Origin: Choristoneura fumiferana
Lineage: Eukaryota; Arthropoda; Insecta; Lepidoptera; Tortricidae
Reading direction: 5' to 3'
DNA length: 64,000 nt
NCBI RefSeq assembly: GCF_025370935.1
Contig: NC_133482.1
Location: 13,838,847 to 13,902,846, forward strand
The notes beneath the pieces are model-generated. The model was not told the DNA's origin. It did not search any database and saw nothing but the letters and a program-made list of their open reading frames with translations. Below are positions 26,816-38,900 of this stretch, in pieces (within the stretch, counting starts at the first letter, position 1; every line of letters begins with the position of its first letter). The position numbers and the translations under genes were made by a program.

Positions 26816-29150
26816 CTGTATACAGGTCGATGTCTGATCCATCTAACCTATGTCGAACATATATTTTTTTTAGCTTTGCTCCTTTCACTAGCAAACCCAG
26901 CGAATTTTTCCCTATAATATAACTCCTAATCGCGATGAACGAGACTAGAGCGTGTATTATTAAACACTATTTTGTATTTATATTTATAGTAGGTACATTG
27001 AAATGGTTATTAAAATTTATATGGAATACAGATATTAATTGCGTTAAGATAGTATAAATGGCCTCTTATATTTCTTAACTCTATTTATCTTATTCTTATA
27101 CAATTTATTTTCTTAAAGTTACAGAAATATAAGAGACTAATATGATGTCCACAAATAGTAAGTGGTGAGAAAAGTGAACTTGCTTTTCTAACTCACAGCG
27201 CCATCTCTCTCTGACAAAAGAGCAAGACATGCTACGGTAAGTATGGTTTATGAATAACTGTTATAGAAGAGTTTTAAAAATTGCTTCAAGAACATTTCCG
27301 ATTCGAACAGATCATACTAGTGTCAGGTTTTTTTTTTTTATCAATCTATATTGTACTGCAAGTTATAAATTTAACTGGTATGTTTTTTGGAAACAGAATT
27401 TTGACACCTAGAAATCACAACAAACTGCTAAAGTTACATACTTAGATATTTTAAGTAATAGTTTTAAAACCACACTTTAGTATGGACTTCGATAATTTTT
27501 GAATACCAATATGAGCTAAGGGCAGAAATAAGGAAATCAAATGAGTAAAGAAACAGAAAGAAAAGACCAAAGAAAATTATTTCGACCATCCATGCACACT
27601 ACAAAATCATTGCAGACTCGCTCTTGAATCTATAAATCAAGTATAATACGAGTTTATACAAAAACGTAACTATACTCTGGTCAGAGTACAACGCGCGAAA
27701 GGTTACCGACTCCGCCAGCCGCAATGGAACGGAGGAAGCAATGTATAGTTAACAGTAGTAAACACCTTACACTAAAGCACTACAACGAACTATTACTCAG
27801 AAGCGTATACTATACACGCAAAACTATTGTCGAATTTGTTCGTGATACTTTTAAAAACTAGCGCCGTCAAAATATTCCATTGGCGTCTCACTCACATTCT
27901 CACAGTATTTCACATTAGCTAGATACACCAGACACAAACTCAGGCCGTCAATGGAAATGTGGATAGGTTCAAAGACTAAAGAGATTGCTTAAAATTTGGC
28001 ACGTCATTCGTATTGCTTACAATAAAACTATGAACTGTCATACCGGACACATAAGCCATGCAGAAAAAGTACCTAGTACATCGAACAATGCAGATGAAAT
28101 ATTTAGACGACGCCCCGTACTACATTTTTACATGCCGTTCTTGTGGCCGCGTACTAGGCGCCTGCGGGCAGCTCCGCGGCGAGTTTTTTTTTTCTGTTCA
28201 TTGCGTGTGCTGCAAGGTAACCACTGTGTGGCGTGCGTGTTCGCCACGCGATGGACAGAGAACACGCTACAGGTCCGTTACCCGCTAGCGTCTAGTCCGG
28301 GATTATAAGTTATAGCCAGTTTGAGGTGAAACAAGCAAGTTGAGCGGTTTAGGAAATGTATAAATGCTCTTTTGTTGCCACATTGTAGCTTGATATTGAA
28401 AGATTTTGTTTCAGCGTTTTGGAAATACTGACGGGTTGTACAAATAATCATAGTAAAAGTATAGTTTATTTGTGTGAAAAGAGAACTGAGGAAGTAAAAC
28501 AGAAATGAACTTTACTAATTTTTTAATTCGAACACCCAAAAAGGGTACAAATCATATATCAATCTGAGAACAATGGAAACAAAAAAAACTTCCACAATCT
28601 TGCTCAAACTGTTAAGTAAAGTTATGGTTTGATTCTTCTCGAATACTCAGAATGTGTAACAGACTATTTCACCTCAAACTAGACCGAACTAAAGCGTGAG
28701 CTAGCTAGGCTAACTAACCAGCCTGGACATAAACGATCTACCCTAAACTAGTTGAGTTGAGTTAACCTATGATATCATCCGAGTCGTTGCTACGGGTACC
28801 CGTCCCCTTGGGGTTTCTCCACCTCCTAAAACTAACCGTAATACCAACTAAAAAAATTGGCTCGGATATTTTTTTAAATTTTAGGGAGGGATAAACTACT
28901 CAGGACTCTTACAGATATGATTTTGAGTTGCGATAGCTCCAAATAGAAAATAAAGAGTTTAAATACAATGGGGATAATACGGAAGATACTGAATGCTTTA
29001 GTAACCTATATTATTTTATTAAAAAATCCATGCTCATTTCATTATAAAAGTTAAAAAACCACAGCAATTTAGGTGCACTTACAAAAACGATACAAAATAA
29101 TGGCTGACTTGCAGTAGCCACTTCTATTTAAAAAAAAAACTGCATTAACG

Positions 29151-29850
29151 AATCACAGATAATAAAATAACGCACTCAGTAGCACGAACCTACCATGATA
29201 TGTGCCGACAGAATACTCCAAAATTCGGTTTTCTCTTCTACACCGATACATAACCTAAACTTACATACTTGGAAATGTCACGAACCGTTTTAATTCGATA
29301 AATATTGAGTACACGCGTATCTAATTATTATAACATTAAATACTACAGCTAATTATGAATGACTATGTATGGATAAATAGTAAACATGTTATTGAGCGTT
29401 TATTATGTAACTTGAATACACCATATACGATAAACATCGAATCTGAAGCATGCATTGCTATAGCTGTTTAACTACAAATCTAATTAACAAATGACTTATT
29501 GAGAACGTAAAAAATCTATTCAAGCTACACAACAAAAGCCGTCTACAAGCTAATAAAATCATGGCAGCTCGATAGCGTATTTATATTACTGACTGCAAAG
29601 TAACCCACGGTTAAAGTAAATAATTATTCATTTTATAATACTAGAAATCGACACGTTCCGACCTTAAAACGACATCTTTCGAAGCCTCATTGAAAAGCCG
29701 CTGGCAACCCTGAACGGGCGTTCAAAGATGGCCGCCGTTAGAATTTTTAAAAGTACCGTCAAAGTAGCGTGGCTAGCGTTTGGCGGTCGAATGCGGCCAA
29801 AGGAAGGTAGCTAGAGACTGGATGATACCGAATTTGGTTCGGAGCCAATT
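29151..29850 (-). other. PACS: Proximal PACS 3' UTR (copy 1)
   Basis: No ORF. AT-rich sequence downstream of the stop, repeated at 41400-42125 in copy 2. Confidence 0.5.
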
Positions 29851-29975
29851 CTAGGTTTCCGGGGGCGCGAGTGGCGCGCCGCACGTCGCCACCGGGAAAG
29901 TCTTCACGTGCGTCTGCCACTGCGTCGACAGTTGGAAGAACTTCACGCCGTTCCATTCCGTGCCGTCGATGTACA
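29851..29975 (-). CDS. PACS: PACS last coding exon 16 (copy 1)
   Basis: Encodes YIDGTEWNGVKFFQLSTQWQ, THVKTFPVATCGAPLAPPET and TAG (29853-29851). Matches family [20 protein letters not shown]. Confidence 0.93.
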
Positions 29976-32900
29976 CTGCAATCAAACAGGAATTATAACA
30001 ATAGCGTCTTACGAGTACGTTTTACATGTCACCAACATCATCTATATAAACTTGAACTAATTTGCTGATGTCTAAAGGGCGGACGATGGTTGCAATATGG
30101 TGACGAAAGCATAAGATGGATAAGACTTTTATTAAACTTCAATTAATATTTTTGTGTAAAAATGTATAGAAATTTGAGTTGGTGATAATCTTCCTAATAA
30201 TGGTGAAGTAACACTTTATAAATACGTACCACTTACATCTGTAGATGTAAAGAAGTAATTTTCCCCTACATAAGTGGATAGTGAACTATAAAAGGAATGC
30301 ACTGAACTTTTGCTTTCTCATTTGAATCTTCACGAAAACGAAGAAAATCGAAGAGTCCCGACCGACATTAACATTCTGGTTGTAGTGTTGTCATATTTCA
30401 TATATCATTAACTAGCCTGTTACCCGCGTCTCCGTCTGCGTAGAATTCGTTTATTACTATTCTGCGGGAACTATGCAATTTTCCGGGATAAAGACTATCC
30501 TATGTCCTTGCCCGGGACTCTAAACTATCTGTACACCGAATTTCATCTAAATCGCGGTTCAACGTAAGCGTCAGAACCAATGGAGATATTTGATGTTTAG
30601 AAAATGATGTTCACTTGGGTGTTCTCGTTTCTCCTCACTATTTCATCTTTCAATTCATCTAAAACCTCACTTAATACGAATTTAATTACTGAATTTGGGA
30701 ATTGAATGCGCTGTTGGTCGTCCATCTCGGGCTAACTAAAGAACTTAGCTTACTAAACACTTACTTAAAATAGAGTTAAAATTTAGTTAACTACTTGATA
30801 ACCAGCCTTAACGGTTAGCGCGAGCGCAGCCGCGGGTAGAGGCTACTGTTACACAAAAAGTGGGTACCCTTGAGCGGCACGCTGTGGTTGGACTTGGCGG
30901 AGCAGATGAGCCTCGCGACGCCGTCCACCGTCTGCGTGCGACCCGGCTCCGCCTCGCCGGTCTTCTCCTTTTTCTTCCCCAGTCGCATTACTGGAAAGAA
31001 CGATAAATTCATTATAAAAAAAAAACAAGTGCGAGTCGGACTCGGGTTCTGTACTTTGTACGTATCTACGAATATCCATTGTTAGCAGAGGCTCCTAAGC
31101 AAAGTGTGCGCAGTGTGGGTTCATTTTAAGATTGCTACAGATATAATCTATCTATGTCCGTAACAATCACATAGAGTAGACGGACAGACATAAAAAAATA
31201 CAAATGTATAGTTTTAGTATAAGACTGTACTGTAGTAATTGTCAAATTTCACAGTTCTAGGTCAACAAGAAGTACCCTAAATAAAATTTGCGGCATAAAC
31301 AGCCGTATCTTTTTTTGCGTCAACTCAGAAATTAGATTTTTTTATAGCTTCAAGGGACTGTAAACCTGAGTATATGGTTTTAATTTCAACGATACCTCCA
31401 CACATTCCCGGAATAAAAAGGACCTTGATAGACATACCAGATGGACAACAAAGCGATCCTATAAGGCGTCCGTTTTATTCTTTTGAAGTACGGAGCTCTG
31501 ATAAAAATTCTTGAGACTTGAGGCATCGCGACGCACGTTTGGGAACCGGTGATCTATATAGCTCACCGGTGATCTATTTTATGCACATAACTCACTCTTC
31601 TGTTTCTTCTCCTTGGTAAGGTAGGTGATGCAGAGGTGGGCGTTTTGCCTTGTCACGTGGAGCGCCCGGAAGGAGGCTTTCACCGTCACCTTGCCGTCGG
31701 CACCCTCCGCCTGCCGTCCGGGAACCTTTGAAATACATGACAAGACTGTCATAACAAATTCTATGACGGGAACAAATATAAAATGAGCAACAAACAATGT
31801 TTCATTATGCTCAGATGACCTCAAACTAAATAAGTACGAAATGTTTATTAAATACACACATCAAAAAATCTTGGGATACCTACTCATTACTCCTAGACAA
31901 ATTTCATATTTTGCCTAATATGCCTGCAGCCGAAATGGCGAAATGGTGAAATATTCATTAGGGATAATGAATATAGGGCGTGGCGGGCGGCGACGGCCGC
32001 GCCAGGGGGACCCGCCCCCCTCCAGCTGCGAGTGGCGCGGGACTCACCAGCCAGTAGTCCAGCTGCAGCTCTAGCGGCTCGCGCGCCAGCAGCGGCGGCG
32101 GCTGCAGATCGTGCGGCGCGGGCGTGGCGGGCGGCGACGGCCGCGCCGGTGGGGACCCGCCCTCCTCCAGCTCCAGAGAGGACACGCCGCCCTCGCTGCA
32201 CCCCACGCGGACCTCCTGGGGGGAGGGAAACCACTTCGTACTGTCACTAGCCCCAATATCTGACACAGCAAAGCGCGCATAAATGATGACGTGTCAGATA
32301 TTTTTGCACGCACCGTTGTGGCAAATATTAATGCAGGTGGCTGTACTTGGCAGATATCATCCCTTAGGATAAGATAGGTGCAGTAAGAGATTTTTGGAAT
32401 TTCCCTCAGGGAAGAGAACGCGAGATGTCCATTTATTTTTACTCTGAGCGAAGTCGCGGGCTAAAGCTAGTATTAGTATCGGCTCAGGCTCACTAACCAC
32501 GATGAACGGCACACAGGTCTGGCTGGCGTTATTTTTAACTAACTGACTACTCGTAGCTGCTGCTGTTACAGATTTGGTAGATATCATCCCTTAGGATAAT
32601 AGAGGTGCAATACGAAGGGATCATTGTCATTTCCCGCGGAAACAGAACAGGAGTTGACTATAAATTTTATCTCTGCGTGAGTCCCAGGCTAAAGCTAGTA
32701 TTAGGGTCGGCCCACTAACCGCAACGAACGGCACGAAGGTCTGGCTGGCGTCCTCGTCGCCAGATCTCTCGCGGTACGCCACCATCGCCTCGCCGATCGG
32801 GACGTTGTTCACGGGACCGATACTGTTCAGGTACCTGCCGACATAACAGCGTATTAGTTAGTTAGTTTAGTATCCATCATACAGCCGTTTTGACATTTGA

Positions 32901-35900
32901 CAATAAATAATAAAGTTCCATATTAATAGATATGAAATAAAATTTCACTTAATACAACTTTAAGTTATGATTTGAGTGTGATTTGTAAGCCATACGATAA
33001 ATATATAAATAATTGACACTTCGGGTGCTGTCGTATTCAGATTGAAATCCGACCTTTCCCGATGGAAATACATTACTCACTATGTCTGTTGGTCCTCTTT
33101 TACGCTGCGAAGGCATATTTAAACTACCTAAATCTTCGGTCTCAACTCCTCAGTTGCTGTGCACTATACCTGGCTATTCTCGAGGACATCTCGGCCTGGT
33201 CAGGCGCGCTGTTGTCGGCGGCCCGCTCGCAGCACGCGGCCCACGCCTCGCCGAACAGCGCCGCGTAGCCCGGGTCAGCGGCCGCCAGGTGCCGGGCCAC
33301 CGTCATGCCGCCTGACAGATCAAAGCATGCCAATGGAGTTTCCAACTAAACACTCCCAACCACGGAACGGGTCATTATTCCAGCGTTTCGACCACAGATA
33401 TAGATTACACTAGATTACGCAAAGCAAATGCATCTACTTCGCGTGTCCGAACCCCAACCAAACCACGGGGTTGGCTCCATACAAAGACTGACCGCTAACT
33501 GACTAATCATGACTAGTGACTGACTCGAGCCCCACGGCGCAGGCGGGCGGCGCATTTGAATTTAAAATGAATCTTATGTGAAAGCTTATATAGATTCAAC
33601 ATGAAACTGAGCCGTCTATCGAAGTTAACTAAAAAAAAAACAGGGTGTATAATGAAATGAATGGCACCCGGGCCTCATGGTGGCCCGTTGTTGTGTAATG
33701 ATCAGAGCCCGGAATTTTCACGGCATTTTTGATCTGTCATAGTGACACGTATATTCTCACGTATTGACTCTACCAAAATGATACCGAAAATGATATTATC
33801 GTGAAATAATAATCGTAATATCTTTTATAAGGACACTTATTAGCACCACAACAGACTTTGAACATGAAATTGATTTATTAAATTAGAAATTGTTAACTAA
33901 TCATTGTTTTCATTGCATAATGCATATTTATGTCTATTTCACATTTTAGACAGCTCAAAAGTCAATTGGAAGAGTTCGCTCTTCAACGATAAAACCGTCT
34001 AATGTTGACATCTACATTTGATCTTTTTTTACATGTTGTGTATCGATATATCGATATTGAATATCGGAAATCGATAAGTGAGAAGTCTCTATGACAGATC
34101 AGAAATACCGCGAAAATTCCGGGCTCTGGTAATGATGATGGTTGTGTTGTGTTAAGTGGAGGGTTGGGTTCCTCACCGACGGGCACCAGGTAGAACCGTA
34201 GCGGCGGCGCGTCGTGCGGGCGGCGCGCGGCCAGCTCGGCGTGCGCGCGCAGCGCTGCCGCCGCCGCCGCGTCCCCGCCGCACACCACCACGCGCATGCA
34301 GCCGCGCCGCCCGCTCCTGGACAACAACTGGCTTAGCCTACATACGCACTATGCGGCTAACCGCGCGGTTTTAGGCTGCGTCTCCATCATTTGCTAGGAT
34401 GTATTGCGAGGAATGAATGCTGCGCTAGGATGGGTAAATGAAACATTTCTATTGATTCATGAAAACCACATTTCTCGCACATTTCTTGTGGAAACGCAGC
34501 CTTAGCGCGCCGTGTCTTTTATAATACGAGCTATAATACTTCGAAGAAGGACGGCGCGCCAAAATCGCGCGGCTAACCCTTTAACGCCCCTTTGGTGGCG
34601 TAGAAGGCTTTCAGAAGGCAGTTGCAGAACGCTCAGAGAAAAAAAAGAAAAGGAGGCGCTTCGGAAAAACCGATCAAGTTCGAGTTGAGCTCGCAATTGC
34701 AGGTTCGGGTTACGAACCAACAAATATAGCAAATTCAGCAGTTATCCTACCGCATTCTCTTACCGCCTTATTCATAAAAAAACCTTAATTGAGGTTTGAT
34801 CGGTCTGTTACTTAGCAGACTGATTAAGCTTAATAGACGGTTGTCAAGAAGTATGATTCATAAACACTTGCTAGCAGTCTGCTAGTTGTTGAGCTGCTGA
34901 TAGACGGATTAGACGCGTTATGTTGGCCACCTTGACAAATCAAAGACAAAAAATGGCCTAATCGATAATTTAAAAAAAATTTGACAGCAGTGACAGCAAA
35001 TTAGCAGGAAAAAAAAAATAAAAAGCGAGATGTTTGTTTTCCCGCCATTTCCGATCCGCATGTTTATGTTGTGCAAAAAGCCATAATTATTTTAATCATG
35101 CTAATTTTTTTTCATATTTATTGTTAATTTATTGTTGCTAATTTAGAGGATTTTTAAATACAAATTCCTGAAAATAAATTTTCGAGCTTTTTTTTTAATC
35201 TTTGCGTAGCCCTGCCTTCACTATAAATATTTTCGGTATGGTTTTTTGCTCTTGTCAAAGTCAGCTGTTCAAACTTGTGGCGGCCATTTTGTGACTTAGC
35301 AGGGAGATAAAGGAGGGTCTACGGTCCTCTAACTTTAGCAGAGCCTTGATCGACTGATTAGCGCTAACAGACGTTTATGAATCATGTTTTTTAGCATCGG
35401 GCCTTCAAGGAGCCTTCAAGGAGGCTCTAACTTTTTATGAATAAGGCTGTTAGACTGTAGAAGACACTAACAGCCTTATTCATAAAAAGTTAGAGCCTCC
35501 TTGAAGGCTCCTTGAAGGCCCGATGCTAAAAAACATGATTCATAAACGTCTGTTAGCGCTAATCAGTCGATCAAGGCTCTGCTAAAGTTAGAGGACCGTA
35601 GACCCTCCTTTATCTCCCTGCTAAGTCACAAAATGGCCGCCACAAGTTTGAACAGCTGACTTTGACAAGAGCAAAAAACCATACCGACAATATTTATAGT
35701 GAAGGCAGGGCTACGCAAAGATTAAAAAAAAAGCTCGAAAATTTATTTTCAGGAATTTGTATTTAAAAATCCTCTAAATTAGCAACAATAAATTAACAAT
35801 AAATATGAAAAAAAATTAGCATGATTAAAATAATTATGGCTTTTTGCACAACATAAACATGCGGATCGGAAATGGCGGGAAAACAAACATCTCGCTTTTT

Positions 35901-38900
35901 ATTTTTTTTTTCCTGCTAATTTGCTGTCACTGCTGTCAATTTTTTTTTAAATTATCGATTAGGCCATTTTTTGTCTTTGATTTGTCAAGGTGGCCAACAT
36001 AACGCGTCTAATCCGTCTATCAGCAGCTCAACAACTAGCAGACTGCTAGCAAGTGTTTATGAATCATACTTCTTGACAACCGTCTATTAAGCTTAATCAG
36101 TCTGCTAAGTAACAGACCGATCAAACCTCAATTAAGGTTTTTTTATGAATAAGGCGGTAAAGAAATAGAGCCGATAATCTAGGCGCGGTACCAGGGACGC
36201 ATGAGGCATCAGGCTACTCACTGCTTGCCCGCGCGCGAGTACAGCGCTTGCAGCAGAGGGCGCGCGTCGGGCGCTTGCGGCGCGGGCGCAACCACGGCGG
36301 GCACGCCGAGCGCGTGCAGTGCGGGCGCCGCTCCCGCCGTCGCCAGCGCCACGCACTCGGGCAGCGGCCCGTCCTCGCCCAGCAGCCGGCTGATCTGCTC
36401 GACCATCGTGCGACGAGGCTGAAAACGTTCCCGCCTTACGTTAAACCAGTGATGCGTCTTCATGGGAGCCAGATCGTTACACATACATTACATTTTAGGC
36501 ATAGTATCACTTCGTCTAAGCAGCTGGACTAAGTAGCAAGGTGGTCTAAAACTAAAAAGCAACTAGTCCTAACATGTTCGCGTCGGAAACTTGTAAAAAT
36601 ATAGGTCAGGTTAGGTAAGAGTTGCGTCAAGGTGCGAAGCACCTCAGCTACGCGGAATAGGAGCTTCACGCAGCGGAGCTCCGTCGATATTTATTCATAG
36701 AATTAACGATGAACGGAGACCGACTTGACATTCGGGGAACTTTTAGACCACTTGCTACTTGGACCAGTTGCTTCTTACAAGGAAAGGTATCCTATTGTCC
36801 GGCTCCAATTATCATTATATTAGAGAGTAGTCTAAAATAACGGACACGTATTTTTCTTTTCACGTCCCGAGCTGCCCAAACTCAACTTCGAAGAAATTGT
36901 TCTCCAAAGTACCTACTAAAAAGTGACCAAACCCTCTAACTTCTGTAGAGAGATTAACCACTTCTTTCTGTCACACGGTGTAAGATGGGGGTAGAAATAG
37001 GTGGTGAATGCGATAGCGAACGTCAGCGCGTTAGATAATACGGCCTCAGTTCATACAAAGCATGATACAGCATTTTGCCAACGGACTTCCAGGCGGGGGG
37101 AGCGTCTTTACCCTTATGTAGTTAGTGTTCCATTGGCCCACACGAAGCGGTTTGCTTCATCTTTAATAATGCGAACTGCTAAGGAATAGAATTCGCTCCC
37201 GTCGTCTGTATTTCCGGATAAATACAATCTAGGGCTACTGAACCAGTGAGATACACCTTAGGCCACATTTGCACTTAAGATCAGGTGACCTATTTCATGA
37301 TTTATTTCACAGTCAGTTTTATGTTAAAAAAAATACGGCCCGCCAAATATTAGTCTATACATTTTAAAACAGTATTCTATCAATTGAAATTAACCTCTAA
37401 AGTCGAACTTTCAAGTTGACAGACACGTATTATCAACATTATTCTTTTATGACATACAAACCACAATCAATGTAGACCACATATTTGACAAATGGCATAC
37501 CTCGAGGGTAGTAGGGCTCTGGACAGGCAATTCGTGCGCGGACAGTGGCCGCTCGGCCGCGGACAGAGAGTTCTTCTTACGCGCCGCGCCGCCCGGCGTC
37601 AGGTTACCGCCGCTCGTCGCGCTCCGGAACAACCGGGAACGCTTGTCCTCCTGCAAGGAGGCAAAAGGCACGCGTCATCATCTCACGCCTATATACGTCC
37701 AGTAGGACGCGTCTTAAATATACGGAAAACACAGGCCACTCCGAATAAGAATAGGTACTTGGACTGCAATTCCCACGCGGGACCGGAAAATTGCTTTGTA
37801 GGTGTATGGTGCATGTATGTTCGTTTCTCTTCCACGCTAAAACAGACGAACAGTTTGCGCTGAAATTTGGCATGTAGACAGCTAGATCACTGGAACAGCA
37901 CATAGGCTGCTTTTTATTCCGATATTCTCACGAGATCGGGATCGGGATGTAGGCGTACACATGCGAAATTCAAATACTTGCATATTTTACGAGGTATTCT
38001 TCGATGCGTTTCTCTTTATCTTTCATACCTAATACTTGTGCTAATGCTAATACTAAACTGCTAAGGAATGGGATTCGCTCCCATCGTCTGTATTTCCGGA
38101 TAGATGCAATCTAGCGCTCTTCCAGGCTAGGGTGAATAGGCTGTTACTGTGAGATACACCTTTGGTCTCATCTGCACTTTTGATCAGGTAAGATAGGTGT
38201 AAGTCATAGGTTAACGCGAAAAAAAAGCTATGTATGTCGATGACTCATCGCTGTATTACAGCCATTATATGACGGCACCGCTACCCGAAGAACCCAGAGC
38301 TCTGCTGAATCAATCCGTCCTACCTTGACATCGTTCGGCGGCGAGCTCGACACCGAAGCACCGGACACCGGCGCGTCGGCGGTGATGTCGCCGTCGCTGT
38401 TGCCTTCGCTGCCGCGCTCGTCGCCCGCTGAACTACGCACCGCTTCCGATTCTACACGACACGATGTTTATTTATGATTAGATTTTGATATTCAATGCAG
38501 CAGCGTACATACGTTGGAAGTACGACAGTCGAGGGCATACATATCTACACAGTCATAGCGTCAATTGTATGTATATGTACATCGACATTATGGTTAGTGG
38601 CATACAGTTGTACATATATTGTAACATACATATATTTATGACCTGGCTGCACATCAGCGTAGGTAGTAGAAAGATACCATAAACCAATAATTTCAATACG
38701 CGACTCTAATAAGAAAAACACTACTTTGAAAATAAGATTATTCTTAATTAAATAACTGCCATATTAGAATTTTGATGCTTTGAAACAAATCAATTTACTT
38801 AGTAGATTAAGTTGGTAAATAAGTGACGCCACTGTTCTATATTACCAAAATGTAACGAGGTATGACAGCAAACAAATGCTGTACCCTACTAAATACACCA

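Larger units (their letters stand above)
25285..28684. other. Gene-free region, possible long PACS 3' UTR
   Basis: 3.4 kb without a convincing ORF, between ACTMAP and the duplicated PACS block. It holds two MITEs (26511-26678, 26692-26815) and a GC-rich patch at 28120-28300. Low TE density and a minus-strand AATAAA at 25281-25276 would fit an extended PACS 3' UTR, but this is inference. Confidence 0.4.

Noticed and set aside
28120..28300. A Cys-rich zinc-finger-like exon (DDAPYYIFTCRSCGRVLGAC)
   Set aside because: No convincing splice sites; the Cys spacing is not a known finger and the context is a probable UTR.
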